49,488 nucleotides of DNA from Xanthobacteraceae bacterium (GTDB lineage: Bacteria; Pseudomonadota; Alphaproteobacteria; Rhizobiales; Xanthobacteraceae): NCBI GenBank assembly GCA_028282095.1, contig JANQIP010000046.1:1-49488 (forward strand), written 5' to 3'. Position 1 is the stretch's first letter. Each line of letters starts with the position of its first letter. Below are positions 7,692 through 16,221 of this stretch, piece after piece. The position numbers were made by a program, and so were the translations under genes. The notes under the pieces are model-generated. The model made no database searches. It saw only the letters and a program-made list of their open reading frames with translations, and was not told where the DNA came from.

Positions 7692-8852
7692 TCAGGTGGT
7701 GTTCGCATATGCGGCAATGATCCGCACCAGCAATGGGTTGCGGGTCGGCACGAGCCGTGCGCCCCTAAATCCAGCGGTTGCAATCAGGCCTTTAAGCTCA
7801 TCTGGCGTGCGCGGCCGGCCCCGTCCCATCGCAAAGAGATAGAAGCCGAAATAGGCGGCACCTGCAGGCTCGGCGCCGCGCGTTCCGGACATCGGTTCAG
7901 CGATCACGACGACCCCTTCTGCCGGCAGCGCCCGGCGCGCCGCCTTGAGAATCGTCAACGCGGTCTCGTCGTCGTGGTCGTGCAGCACGCGCACCAGCGT
8001 GACGATGTCGGCACCTTCGGGCAACGTTCCGGACTTGAAGTCGCCGCCGACCGCCTGTGCACGGGCGGCGATTCCCGCCGCCTCGAATCGAGCCTGGGCG
8101 CGGGCCGCGACCGGCGGCAGATCGAACAGGATCAGGCGCAACGCCGGGAAGCGCTGCGCGACCGCCGACAGGAACACCCCCTCGCCGCCACCGACATCCA
8201 GGAGGCATCGGTGGCGTGCGAACGGATAGGCTGCGAGCACCTCCTCGGCAATGAACGCTTGGGAGGCCGCCATCAGGGCCGAATAGTCGGCGACCGCATC
8301 GCCCGCGAGCGCGGATGGGTTCTCGGTCCCGGCATAGGCCCAGTAGCCGCCAAGCGCCGTCGTCTCCCGCTCGCCACGCAGCAACGCAACCGGATCGGCA
8401 AGATCGGCATAGAGCAGCGCGTGATGCTCGATCATCTCGGTAAGCCCGCTTGTGCCGAGCAGTGCCGCTCCGAGCGGTCCGAGGCCGTAGCGTTCGCCGC
8501 TTCGCCGAGCGACCAGCTCGAGCGATGCAGCAGCATCGAGCAGACACCGCGCCGATTCAGGCGGCAGTGCCAACCGCTCGGCGAGCGTCGCGGCCGTCTG
8601 CGGACCTTCGGCCAGCATCTCGAGAAGGCGCAGGCGTACACAGGCAAGCAGCACCTGGGAATAGACGAACCCGGCGCACAGATCGAACAATGCGCGTGTG
8701 CGGCGGCGCGCAATCGGGCGCGTCAATGGAAAGGCGGTCGCAAGGCGCTGAAAGGTCGGATTCGCGAGCAGCCGGTCGCGCGCGGCGAACCACCGATCCG
8801 CAAGGCCGCGCGCGGCAGGCGGTCTGCTCGGTCCGCTCATGAAGGCAGCCAT
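7692..8852 (-). CDS. crtF: Hydroxyneurosporene-type O-methyltransferase
   Basis: An S-adenosylmethionine-dependent methyltransferase that methylates the tertiary hydroxyl made by CrtC, giving the methoxy end groups of the spirilloxanthin or spheroidene series. The N-terminal dimerisation region includes SQVLLACVRLRLLEMLAEGP. The SAM motif LLDVGGGEGVFL lies at about residues 215-226. RVLHDHDDETALTIL is typical of this family. Starts at 8852 and 8840 are both plausible; an upstream TTG is less likely. It sits between crtE and bchC as in the classical superoperon, with repeats separating it from crtE. Confidence 0.94.
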   Translation of the reverse strand: MAAFMSGPSRPPAARGLADRWFAARDRLLANPTFQRLATAFPLTRPIARRRTRALFDLCAGFVYSQVLLACVRLRLLEMLAEGPQTAATLAERLALPPESARCLLDAAASLELVARRSGERYGLGPLGAALLGTSGLTEMIEHHALLYADLADPVALLRGERETTALGGYWAYAGTENPSALAGDAVADYSALMAASQAFIAEEVLAAYPFARHRCLLDVGGGEGVFLSAVAQRFPALRLILFDLPPVAARAQARFEAAGIAARAQAVGGDFKSGTLPEGADIVTLVRVLHDHDDETALTILKAARRALPAEGVVVIAEPMSGTRGAEPAGAAYFGFYLFAMGRGRPRTPDELKGLIATAGFRGARLVPTRNPLLVRIIAAYANTT

Positions 8853-9174
8853 TGCATCATCCGCCAGGGCATCGGCAGGCAACCGGCAAGTCGCGGCTGC
8901 GACCTGCCGCCACCGTTTCGGCGCCTGTGCAAAACACCGGCAGCATGCCGGAACGCGATTGCTTCAGCTAGATCAACCGCGCGGTCTTTCACTTTGTGTG
9001 GTCGCATGATCTTGTCCGAAAAGTCTGCCAACTTTTCGGGATCATGTTTTAGGTCTTTGTGTGGTCGCATGATCTTGTCCGAAAAGTCTGCCAACTTTTC
9101 GGGATCATGTTTTAGGTCTTCGTATGGTCGCATGATCTTGTCCGAAAAGTCTGCCAACTTTTCGGGATCATGCT
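8853..9174. other. Repeat-filled gap between crtF and crtE
   Basis: These 322 bases hold no gene. Most of the right half is a family A element whose second hairpin is present three times in tandem. The part next to crtF (8853-8950) shows nothing recognisable. Confidence 0.7.
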
Positions 9175-9179
9175 CTAGG
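8951..9179 (+). repeat. Family A repeat with hairpin amplified three times, period 63 bp
   Basis: After the GCGATTG...CAACCGCG hairpin (from 8951), the unit GTCGCATGATCTTGTCCG...ATCATG begins at 9001, 9064 and 9127. The three units are nearly identical and are spaced exactly 63 bases. The last unit runs into GCTCTAGG, whose complement supplies the crtE stop codon (TAG at 9175-9177). Confidence 0.92.
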
Positions 9180-10044
9180 CCGCCTGCGGCGCCGCAAGGT
9201 GCTTCGGCACCAGGCGCTTGGCCTCTGCCAGGATCAGGCTCTTCAGATCCCCTTCCCCCGGACAGGCCGGAATGGCCGCAATCGCTTCCTTGAGAAGCTG
9301 ATCGAGCCGCGCCAAGGCACCGGAGAGCCCCAATTCGCTCACCGCGCTCGGGCGACCCAGTGCCGCATCCTGGCCGGCGGGCTTGCCCATCTCGTCCTCG
9401 TCGGCCGCAGCGTCGCGGATATCGTCGGCGACCTGATAGGCTTCGCCGATCCGCTCGCCGAGCGCGCGCCAGGGCTGTGGATCGCGCCCCGCCGCCGCCG
9501 CGCCGAGCATTGTCGCCGCCGCGAACAGCGCACCCGTCTTGGACTGGTGATAGTGCGCGAGGTCGACCTCCGGCTCGCATTCCCAGGCCTGTCCGGCCGC
9601 AATCCCCAGCGGCATGCCGACCGAGCCGGCGACGGTGAGAATCACCCGCGGGAGCCGCTCCGGCGAGCACTTGGCATGAGCGATCGCCTCGAAGGCCATG
9701 ACGATCAAGGCGTCGCCCGCAAGCACGGCGAGCCGCTCGCCGAATGCACGGTGAACCGAGGGCTTGCCGCGCCGCGTCGCCGCGTCGTCGAAACACGGGA
9801 GATCGTCATGAACGAGCGAGGCACAGTGCAGCAGCTCGATCGATGCCGCCGCCGCGTCGGTCAGTTCGGGCTCGTCATCACCGCAGGCCGCCGCGACCGC
9901 AAGGCACAGCCGCGGTCGCACGCGTGCCCCGCGTGGAAACACCGCATGGCGCATGGCCGCGGCAAGACGGGGTGGCGCCCCGGGACCTTCCCCAAGTTCA
10001 ATCGCCCGATTGAGAGCCCGTTCGATCCTGGCGCTGCCGTCCAT
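9175..10044 (-). CDS. crtE: Geranylgeranyl diphosphate synthase
   Basis: A 289-residue trans-isoprenyl diphosphate synthase that makes C20 GGPP for carotenoids and for the bacteriochlorophyll tail. The first aspartate-rich motif is VHDDLPCFDD (about residue 79) and the second is QVADDIRD (about 202). RRGKPSVHRAFG and GQAWECE are also typical. The ATG at 10044 has CCGGAG upstream. Its stop codon lies inside the end of a palindromic repeat. It diverges from crtD, with a PpsR operator array between them. Confidence 0.96.
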   Translation of the reverse strand: MDGSARIERALNRAIELGEGPGAPPRLAAAMRHAVFPRGARVRPRLCLAVAAACGDDEPELTDAAAASIELLHCASLVHDDLPCFDDAATRRGKPSVHRAFGERLAVLAGDALIVMAFEAIAHAKCSPERLPRVILTVAGSVGMPLGIAAGQAWECEPEVDLAHYHQSKTGALFAAATMLGAAAAGRDPQPWRALGERIGEAYQVADDIRDAAADEDEMGKPAGQDAALGRPSAVSELGLSGALARLDQLLKEAIAAIPACPGEGDLKSLILAEAKRLVPKHLAAPQAA

Positions 10045-10060
10045 GGCTGTCTCCGGCCGC

Positions 10061-10104
10061 TGTCATCAATTATTGTCACATGAAAGTGTCACACATTATA
10101 GACA
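10061..10104. promoter_or_regulatory. Three overlapping PpsR-type boxes between crtE and crtD
   Basis: Positions 10087-10104 match TGT-N12-ACA exactly. Positions 10061-10078 and 10074-10091 match TGT-N12-TCA, each one base off. Adjacent boxes share five bases, so the arrangement differs from the usual 8-base gap. It lies 17 bases upstream of crtE and 68 bases upstream of crtD and could control both. Confidence 0.65.
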
Positions 10105-10171
10105 GTCGCATAAGGAACGCAATGGTTATCTGAGGGGTAGGGTTATCCCGGGTTAGTGCTATGTCTGGGTC

Positions 10172-11722
10172 ATGGGCTTGCAGAGCGAGAAGGTCGTCGT
10201 TGTCGGCGCCGGGGTTGGGGGCCTCGTCGCGGCGCTGGAGCTTGCCGCCCGCGGCCTTGCGGTGACAGTGGTCGAGCGGGCAGCGGCACCTGGCGGCAAG
10301 ATGCGCGAACTCGCCATCGGCGACGCCCGTATCGACGGCGGACCGACCGTGTTCACCATGCGCTGGGTGTTCGAGGAGCTGTTCGCGTCCGTCGGAGCCT
10401 CTTTGACCGAACATCTGTCGCTGCAACCGGTCGAGATCCTTGCCCGCCATGCCTGGAGCGAACGGGAGCGGTTCGACCTGTTCGCCGACCGCGCCCAGTC
10501 GGCAGACGCCATTGCTGCCTTCGCCGGCCGGGCGGAAGCCCGGCGCTACCTCGCGTTCTGCGATCGCGCGCGCAGCATCTATCACACGCTCAAAGGCCCG
10601 TTCCTTTGCTCGCCACGCGGCAATCCGCTGACGCTCGTCCAGAATGTCGGGCTCGGCCGGATTGGCGAGCTGCGCGGGATTTCGCCGTTCTCCAATCTGT
10701 GGTCCGCGCTCGGCGAGCATTTCCATGATCCGCGGCTGCGCCAACTCTTTGGCCGCTATTCCACCTATTGCGGCTCTTCACCCTTCCACTCGCCGGCGAC
10801 GCTGATGCTGATCGCCCATGTCGAGCAGGACGGCGTCTGGCTGGTCGAAGGCGGCATGCACCGGCTGGCGCGCGCGATCGCCGCGCTTGCCGAGGCAAAG
10901 GGCGCGGCCTTTCGATACGAAGCGGAGGCAAGGGAGGTCGTCCTTGAACGGGGCCGCGTCGCCGGCGTCAAGCTTGCCTGCGGCGACTACATTCCGGCGG
11001 ACGCCGTGGTGATGAATGCCGACGTCGCCGCGCTCGCGGCCGGCCTGTTCGGTCGCGCGGTCGCCCGGGCGGCGCCGCCGGTGGCGCCGGCGGCGCGCTC
11101 GCTGTCCGCCGTCACCTGGGCGTTGCTGGCGCCGACCGAAGGCTTCCCGCTGGTGCGCCACAACGTGTTCTTCTCGCACGACTACCCAGCCGAGTTCGAC
11201 GACATTTTTACGCATTCGCGCCTTCCGCGCGCGCCGACCATCTATGTCTGTGCGCAGGACCGCGGCGACGACGAGGCCACGGCCGGAGACGGCAATCCCG
11301 AGCGCCTTCTCTGTCTCGTCAACGCCCCACCCTTCGCAGACAGGAAACCGATCGGCCAAGCGGAGATTAGTGAATGCGAGCGGCAGACTTTCATGATGCT
11401 GGAGCAATGCGGACTGCGCATTCATCGCAGTCCGCAGACGACCGTTCTGACGACGCCGGCCGAATTCAACCGACTCTTTCCGGCTACGGGCGGCGCGCTG
11501 TACGGGCGGGCGTCGCATGGATGGAGAGCATCGTTCCAGCGACCGGGCGCGCGCACAAGAATTCCGGGGCTGTATCTGGCGGGGGGGAGCGCGCATCCGG
11601 GCGCGGGCGTGCCAATGGCGGCGCTGTCTGGAAGGCTTGCGACGGAGAGCCTGACGGCGGATTTAGCTTCGACCAACCGGTTGAGCCGCATGGCTATAAG
11701 TGGTGGTATCTCGACGCGCTGA
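10172..11722 (+). CDS. crtD: Methoxyneurosporene dehydrogenase (1-hydroxycarotenoid 3,4-desaturase)
   Basis: A 516-residue FAD-dependent desaturase of the CrtI family that introduces the 3,4 double bond in the carotenoid end group. The dinucleotide-binding motif VVVVGAGVGGLVAALELA starts at about residue 8. RIDGGPTVFTMRWVFEELF is characteristic of CrtD. The C-terminal FAD motif reads GLYLAGGSAHPGAGVPMAAL. The 3' end overlaps the reading frame of crtC. No clear ribosome site precedes the ATG. Confidence 0.95.
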   Translation: MGLQSEKVVVVGAGVGGLVAALELAARGLAVTVVERAAAPGGKMRELAIGDARIDGGPTVFTMRWVFEELFASVGASLTEHLSLQPVEILARHAWSERERFDLFADRAQSADAIAAFAGRAEARRYLAFCDRARSIYHTLKGPFLCSPRGNPLTLVQNVGLGRIGELRGISPFSNLWSALGEHFHDPRLRQLFGRYSTYCGSSPFHSPATLMLIAHVEQDGVWLVEGGMHRLARAIAALAEAKGAAFRYEAEAREVVLERGRVAGVKLACGDYIPADAVVMNADVAALAAGLFGRAVARAAPPVAPAARSLSAVTWALLAPTEGFPLVRHNVFFSHDYPAEFDDIFTHSRLPRAPTIYVCAQDRGDDEATAGDGNPERLLCLVNAPPFADRKPIGQAEISECERQTFMMLEQCGLRIHRSPQTTVLTTPAEFNRLFPATGGALYGRASHGWRASFQRPGARTRIPGLYLAGGSAHPGAGVPMAALSGRLATESLTADLASTNRLSRMAISGGISTR

Positions 11723-12582
11723 GCGACGATAAGCGCCACGGCCTCACCATCATCGCCTTTGTCGGCAGCGTTTTCTCGCCCTATTACGCCTCTGCGCGCC
11801 GGCGCGGCGAGGCCGATCCGCTCAATCATTGCGCCCTCAATGTCGCGCTCTACGGCGAGGGCGGCAAGCGCTGGGCGATGACCGAACGCGGGAAGGCGGC
11901 GGTCGCGCGCGACGCCACGACCTTCACCATCGGGCCGAGCGCGCTCTCTTGGGAGGGCGGAGTGTTGACGGTGCGTTTCGAGGAAACGGCCGTGCCCTCG
12001 CTCGGACAGATCCGCGGTACCGTGCGGGTGATCCCGACTGCACTGACCCGGATCGAGCTCGAGCTTGACGACGAGGGCCGCCATTTCTGGCGTCCGCTCG
12101 CCCCATGCGCCCGGGTCGAGGTCAAGATCGACAAACCCGGCCTGCAATGGAGCGGCGACGGCTATATCGACGCCAATCGCGGCGATGTGCCGCTCGAAGA
12201 CACATTCGTGCGGTGGGACTGGTCGCGCGCGAGGCTGAAGGACGGCGCGGCCGTCGTCTATCAGGGGACGCGCCGCCGGGACGGCGATTTCTCCGTCGGC
12301 TTGCGGTTCGACCAATCTGGCGGCGTGGTCGAGTTCGAGCCGCCGCCGCGCACCATTCTGCCGCCGACCTTCTGGCGCATTCCGCGTTACGTCTCCTCCG
12401 AAGCGGCACCCAAAGTCATCGAGACTTTGGAGGACGCTCCCTTTTATGCGCGATCCCTGGTGGAGACCCGCCTGCTCGATCAGCCCGTCACGATCTTTCA
12501 CGAGAGCCTTTCGCTCGACCGCTTTCGCATGCCCGTGGTGCAGATGATGCTGCCGTTCCGCATGCCGCGGCGCGCCGGGTGA
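11521..12582 (+). CDS. crtC: Carotenoid 1,2-hydratase (hydroxyneurosporene synthase)
   Basis: This enzyme hydrates the terminal C1-C2 double bond of acyclic carotenoids. The recognisable protein starts at about FDQPVEPHGYKWWYLDALSDD and runs through GLTIIAFVGSVFSPYYASA. It continues with WSGDGYIDANRGDVPLE and the tail FHESLSLDRFRMPVVQ. Between the crtD frame and that point there is no ATG, GTG or TTG in frame. The nearest ATG is at 11521, about 200 bases inside crtD; it adds roughly 47 residues that look like shadow coding. The true start is therefore unresolved, and it probably overlaps crtD. Confidence 0.9.
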   Translation: MESIVPATGRAHKNSGAVSGGGERASGRGRANGGAVWKACDGEPDGGFSFDQPVEPHGYKWWYLDALSDDKRHGLTIIAFVGSVFSPYYASARRRGEADPLNHCALNVALYGEGGKRWAMTERGKAAVARDATTFTIGPSALSWEGGVLTVRFEETAVPSLGQIRGTVRVIPTALTRIELELDDEGRHFWRPLAPCARVEVKIDKPGLQWSGDGYIDANRGDVPLEDTFVRWDWSRARLKDGAAVVYQGTRRRDGDFSVGLRFDQSGGVVEFEPPPRTILPPTFWRIPRYVSSEAAPKVIETLEDAPFYARSLVETRLLDQPVTIFHESLSLDRFRMPVVQMMLPFRMPRRAG

Positions 12583-12667
12583 GCCGATTACGAGCTTCCG
12601 TACCCTGTCTCGGCTCGACCTTGTTTGCCCCCGGCTTGAAAGGACGATTGGCGGGTTGTTGTCGATC

Positions 12668-12745
12668 CGTTCGTTCCCGCGTACGCGGGAACGAACGATA
12701 CTCGACCAAGACTGGGTTCCCGCTTTCGCGGGAATGAACGGAAAT
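12668..12745. repeat. CGTTC-TTCCCGC palindromic repeat (family C), copy 1
   Basis: Positions 12668-12697 are a perfect 30-base palindrome centred on CGCGTACGCG. A second hairpin, TTCCCGCTTTCGCGGGAA, follows at about 12717-12734. It lies between the convergent ends of crtC and bchJ, where it could terminate transcription from both sides. A second copy is at about 17975. Confidence 0.8.
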
Positions 12746-12771
12746 GACGACAGCTTGGATTCTGTCGAATC

Positions 12772-13386
12772 TCACGTCAGTTCGAACACGCAGGCCGGAT
12801 CGCCTTGCGCCTGACAAGCGATCTCGCGCGCGACTATGTCGCGCGCGACCAGCGCGCGGAACAGCCGCTCGAACGTCGCCGCGTAATAGTCGCACAACGG
12901 GCGCGACGCCTTCTCATCGCGGCAGAGCGGGCAATTCGCGATGGTGATGCGAACGACCGGACCCGTCTCGGCGCTGAACAAACCGCTGCCGACAAACGTC
13001 CAGGCATTGCGCCCGATCGCCGCGAGCAAAGCGCGGCGCGCAAGCGCGCGCGGCAGGATCCGCAAGAGATATTGAGCAGGTTTCGGGATCCGGTGGGCGA
13101 GCACATAGTCGCCGGTCAGTCTTCCGGCCTCGCGTGCAACACGCGCGGTGCGATCAAGGCCGAGCTCGCGACGCACCACCCGATGCAGCGCGATGACGTC
13201 GCGCTCGTCGACCATGTGCTGCGGCACTTCGGCGAGATGATGCGCAAGACCCGCTGCCTCGAACAGCTGCGCGGTGCCTTCCGCCCCGATCTCGCCACGC
13301 AACGCCTCAGCCATGCGAATGATGGCATTGGGGCCGATGCGCGCGCCCGGTTCCGTTCCCGTCGAGGAGGGGGAAGCGGACATCAT
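12772..13386 (-). CDS. bchJ: BchJ, V4R-domain bacteriochlorophyll biosynthesis protein
   Basis: A 204-residue protein. BchJ was once named the 4-vinyl (8-vinyl) reductase; it is now thought to assist protochlorophyllide handling rather than catalyse that step. The family start GARIGPNAIIRMAEALR is clear. A V4R-type small-ligand domain fills the C-terminal half, with its conserved cysteines in ITIANCPLCRD, RPLCDYYAATFERLF and QAQGDPACVFEL. It is the last gene of a crtI-crtB-(60 aa)-bchJ run, 12 bases after the small gene. Confidence 0.92.
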   Translation of the reverse strand: MMSASPSSTGTEPGARIGPNAIIRMAEALRGEIGAEGTAQLFEAAGLAHHLAEVPQHMVDERDVIALHRVVRRELGLDRTARVAREAGRLTGDYVLAHRIPKPAQYLLRILPRALARRALLAAIGRNAWTFVGSGLFSAETGPVVRITIANCPLCRDEKASRPLCDYYAATFERLFRALVARDIVAREIACQAQGDPACVFELT

Positions 13387-13398
13387 CCGCTCGGGCCG

Positions 13399-13581
13399 TC
13401 AGCGGGCCCGCACCATTTCTTTTTCGCCGGTGCGCTTGCGACGGCGTTTCGGGTTTTCGTCTTCGAATCCGACGGCCTGGCCTTGTTCGAGCGTGCGCGT
13501 CGAATCGAAACCGAAATCGACCTTCTTCGACTGCGGGCCCCAATCGTTCACGCGGCCGAGATCGTAGAACTTGCGCTCCAT
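13399..13581 (-). CDS. Small basic protein of unknown function between crtB and bchJ
   Basis: A 60-residue product. The first half is rich in D, G and F (MERKFYDLGRVNDWGPQSKK). The C-terminal third is very basic (PKRRRKRTGEKEMVRAR). It starts 2 bases after the crtB stop with GGAGG inside the end of crtB, and ends 12 bases before bchJ, so it is very likely translated. No membrane segment, cysteine or known motif is seen. The basic tail could contact nucleic acid or an acidic membrane surface; that is only inference. Confidence 0.65.
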   Translation of the reverse strand: MERKFYDLGRVNDWGPQSKKVDFGFDSTRTLEQGQAVGFEDENPKRRRKRTGEKEMVRAR

Positions 13582-13583
13582 GC

Positions 13584-14702
13584 TTACGCCGTGCCTCCGG
13601 TCGCGGGCGTCCCGAGATCACTGTCCGAATAGGCAAGTGTCTCCCGATCGAACTGCCGCCGCTCGATGCTGTCGAACAGATCAAGCACCCAACCGATACG
13701 GCTGTCGATATCCCACCACGGGGCCGAGACGGCGCTGAGGCCGTTATCGACCGGCGTTGCCGCCGCAACGGCATCGACGAGGAAACGCACTTCGGCGAGA
13801 ACCGGCGAGGCCGGCGCCTTGCGCAGCACAGCGACGAAGGGTGTGGCGGCGAAGGAACGGACGAGCAGCCAGAGTTTTTGGCGGGTCGGGACCACTGCGC
13901 GGTAAGAAACCGAATCGAGGCCGGCGCGCTCCAGCGCGCGACCGATTTCCGCATAGATCAGGCGGGCAGCGAGAATTCCCGGCCGGCAGGTCAGAGGTAA
14001 GGCGGCAATGCCGCCGACGGCGCGGACATAGAGCTCGTCGGCCGCCGCGAGCAGCCGCTGCACGACCTTGCCCAATCGCGCGTCATAGTGTGGACGCGCA
14101 AGCCAATCGTCCGGATCGATCCCGGCGTCGCGCATCCACTCCAATGGAAGATAGATGCGCCCCATACGCGCATCCTCGCCGACATCGCGGGCGATATTGG
14201 TGAGCTGCATCGCAACGCCGAGATCGCAGGCGCGCGCAATGACGCTGGGCTCGCGCGCTCCCATCAACAGGGCCATCATGGCGCCGACCGTTCCGGCGAC
14301 ACGCGCGGCGTAAGCCCTGAGTTCCGACAGAGTTTCGTAGCGGCGGCCGGCGGTATCCCAGGCAAAGCCGTCCAGCAAGGCCTCAGGCAGCTCGCGCGGA
14401 ATGGCATGGCGCTCGACCAGAGCGGCAAAGGCCCGATCGACCGGCGTCTGCAACGGATCGCCCGCATAAGCCCGCGCCAGGCGCTCGGCGAGCTGCACCG
14501 CGGCATCGCCACAGGCTTCATCACCGTCCACCGCATCGTCGGCGCAGCGGCAGAATGCATAGAGCGTATAGGCGCGCTCGCGCATCTCGGGCGGCAGCAG
14601 CATCGAGGCGGCAAAAAAGCTGCGCGAGCCCTGGCGGATCAAACTCCGGCACGCGGCCTGATCGGCTTGCATTTCAAGGACGCTCTCAGGCCACAGGGAC
14701 AT
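13584..14702 (-). CDS. crtB: Phytoene synthase
   Basis: A 372-residue squalene/phytoene synthase family enzyme that condenses two GGPP to phytoene. SRSFFAASMLLP marks the family. The two aspartate-rich motifs are CADDAVDGDE (about residue 54) and NIARDVGEDARMGRIYLP (about 178). The ATG at 14702 lies 17 bases inside the end of crtI, which suggests coupling. Length is normal for alphaproteobacterial CrtB, with an extra C-terminal segment of about 70 residues after the catalytic core. Confidence 0.95.
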   Translation of the reverse strand: MSLWPESVLEMQADQAACRSLIRQGSRSFFAASMLLPPEMRERAYTLYAFCRCADDAVDGDEACGDAAVQLAERLARAYAGDPLQTPVDRAFAALVERHAIPRELPEALLDGFAWDTAGRRYETLSELRAYAARVAGTVGAMMALLMGAREPSVIARACDLGVAMQLTNIARDVGEDARMGRIYLPLEWMRDAGIDPDDWLARPHYDARLGKVVQRLLAAADELYVRAVGGIAALPLTCRPGILAARLIYAEIGRALERAGLDSVSYRAVVPTRQKLWLLVRSFAATPFVAVLRKAPASPVLAEVRFLVDAVAAATPVDNGLSAVSAPWWDIDSRIGWVLDLFDSIERRQFDRETLAYSDSDLGTPATGGTA

Positions 14703-16221
14703 GGGGCACCAATCGATCGAGGACGCGCGCCGATGACAGCACGCCGGGTACGCCGGCACCGGGATGGGTCCCCGCGCCGACAAGGAAAAGCCGGTCGACC
14801 TCCTCGCTCTTGTTGTGCGGCCTGAACCAGGCGCTCTGGGTGAACAAGGGTTGGAGGCTGAAGGCAGCGCCGTTGACCGAGCACAGCCGCATCAGAAAGT
14901 CCTTCGGGGTCGTCATGCGCGACGTGATCACGTGCTGCTGCAGGTCCGGCAGCACCGTCTCGCTCAGCCGCTGCGCGATCGCCTGGCGGTAGGGCTCGGC
15001 CGCCTGCTCCCAGTCGGTCCCGCCGAGGAGATTCGGGACCGGAGACAGCACATAGAAGGCATCGCACCCGTCCGGGGCGAGCGAAGGATCGGTGGCGGTC
15101 GGCCGGTGGAGGTAGAGGCTGAAATCGCTCGCCAGCACCTTTCGATCGAAAATGTCCCGCAACAGATCCTTGTAGCGCGGGCCGAGCAGGATCGAGTGAT
15201 GCGGCACCTCGGGATAACGCCGGGACGTGCCGAAATACCAGACGAACAGGCTCATGGTGTAGCGCGTGCGGGCGAGCTTGCGGTCGGTCCAGCGGCGGCG
15301 CGTATCGGGCGGCAGCAGATGGCCGTAGGTCCAGGCGGCATCGGCATTGGAGACGACGATATCCGCCGGGATTGCCTCGCCGGAGGCGAGCCGGACGCCG
15401 GTCGCAGCGCGGTCCTTCACCGTGATGGATGTCACCTCTGCGCCGTAACGGATTTCGCCGCCCTGCCCCTCGATCAGGTCCGCCATTTTGGTGACCAGCC
15501 GGCCAGTCCCGCCCATCGCGAAAAAAACGCCGAAGCGCCGCTCCAGATAAGCGATCAGGCAATAGATCGAGGTGACGGTGAAGGGATTGCCGCCGATGAA
15601 CAGCGGCTGGAAACTCAGGGCGACGCGCAGCCTTTCATTCTTGATATGGCTCGAAACGAGCCCGTAGACGCTGCGATAGCTCTTGAGGCGAATGAAATCG
15701 GGCAGCAGCGGCAGCATCGACGCAATCTTGTCGAACGGCACATGGCCGAGACGTTCGAAGCCGACGCGATAGATCGCTTCGCTCGCCGCCATGAAACGCT
15801 CAAAGCCCTCGACGTCGTCCGGCGACAGGCGGGCGACCTCGGCGCGCATCGCCGCCGGATCGCGGCTTGCCTGGAACGTTTCCCCATCGTCGAAGCGCAG
15901 GCGGTAGAATGGATCGACCGCGCGCAGCTCGACATCGTCGGCAAGCCGACGCCCGCACATGTTCCACAGCTCTTCGAACAGGAACGGGGCCGTGACAATG
16001 GTCGGCCCGGCATCGAAGGTGAAGCCGTCCTGACGGTGGACATAGGCGCGTCCGCCCGGCTGATCGAGCTTTTCGAGAACCGTGACGCGATAGCCGCGCG
16101 CGCCGAGCCGGATGGCCGCGGCCAAACCACCGAAACCGCTGCCGATCACCACGGCATGCGGTCTGTCCGGCGCAAACTGAATGGCGGGAGCCCCCACCCG
16201 TTCGACTGTCAACGTCGACAT
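14686..16221 (-). CDS. crtI: Phytoene desaturase
   Basis: A 511-residue FAD enzyme that desaturates phytoene stepwise to neurosporene or lycopene. The FAD-binding motif AVVIGSGFGGLAAAIRLGAR starts near residue 23. QPGGRAYVHRQDGFTFDAGPT and FFAMGGTGRLVTKM are typical. The C-terminus is LFLVGAGTHPGAGVPGVLSSA. The ATG at 16221 has no good ribosome site and falls inside a PpsR-like box, so the mRNA leader may be very short or the start slightly later. CrtC and CrtD imply flux to spirilloxanthin-type carotenoids. Confidence 0.95.
   Translation of the reverse strand: MSTLTVERVGAPAIQFAPDRPHAVVIGSGFGGLAAAIRLGARGYRVTVLEKLDQPGGRAYVHRQDGFTFDAGPTIVTAPFLFEELWNMCGRRLADDVELRAVDPFYRLRFDDGETFQASRDPAAMRAEVARLSPDDVEGFERFMAASEAIYRVGFERLGHVPFDKIASMLPLLPDFIRLKSYRSVYGLVSSHIKNERLRVALSFQPLFIGGNPFTVTSIYCLIAYLERRFGVFFAMGGTGRLVTKMADLIEGQGGEIRYGAEVTSITVKDRAATGVRLASGEAIPADIVVSNADAAWTYGHLLPPDTRRRWTDRKLARTRYTMSLFVWYFGTSRRYPEVPHHSILLGPRYKDLLRDIFDRKVLASDFSLYLHRPTATDPSLAPDGCDAFYVLSPVPNLLGGTDWEQAAEPYRQAIAQRLSETVLPDLQQHVITSRMTTPKDFLMRLCSVNGAAFSLQPLFTQSAWFRPHNKSEEVDRLFLVGAGTHPGAGVPGVLSSARVLDRLVPHVPVA

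Noticed and set aside
9001..9179. CRISPR array
   Set aside because: The three units are contiguous near-identical palindromes with a 63-base period and no unique spacers; no cas genes are nearby.
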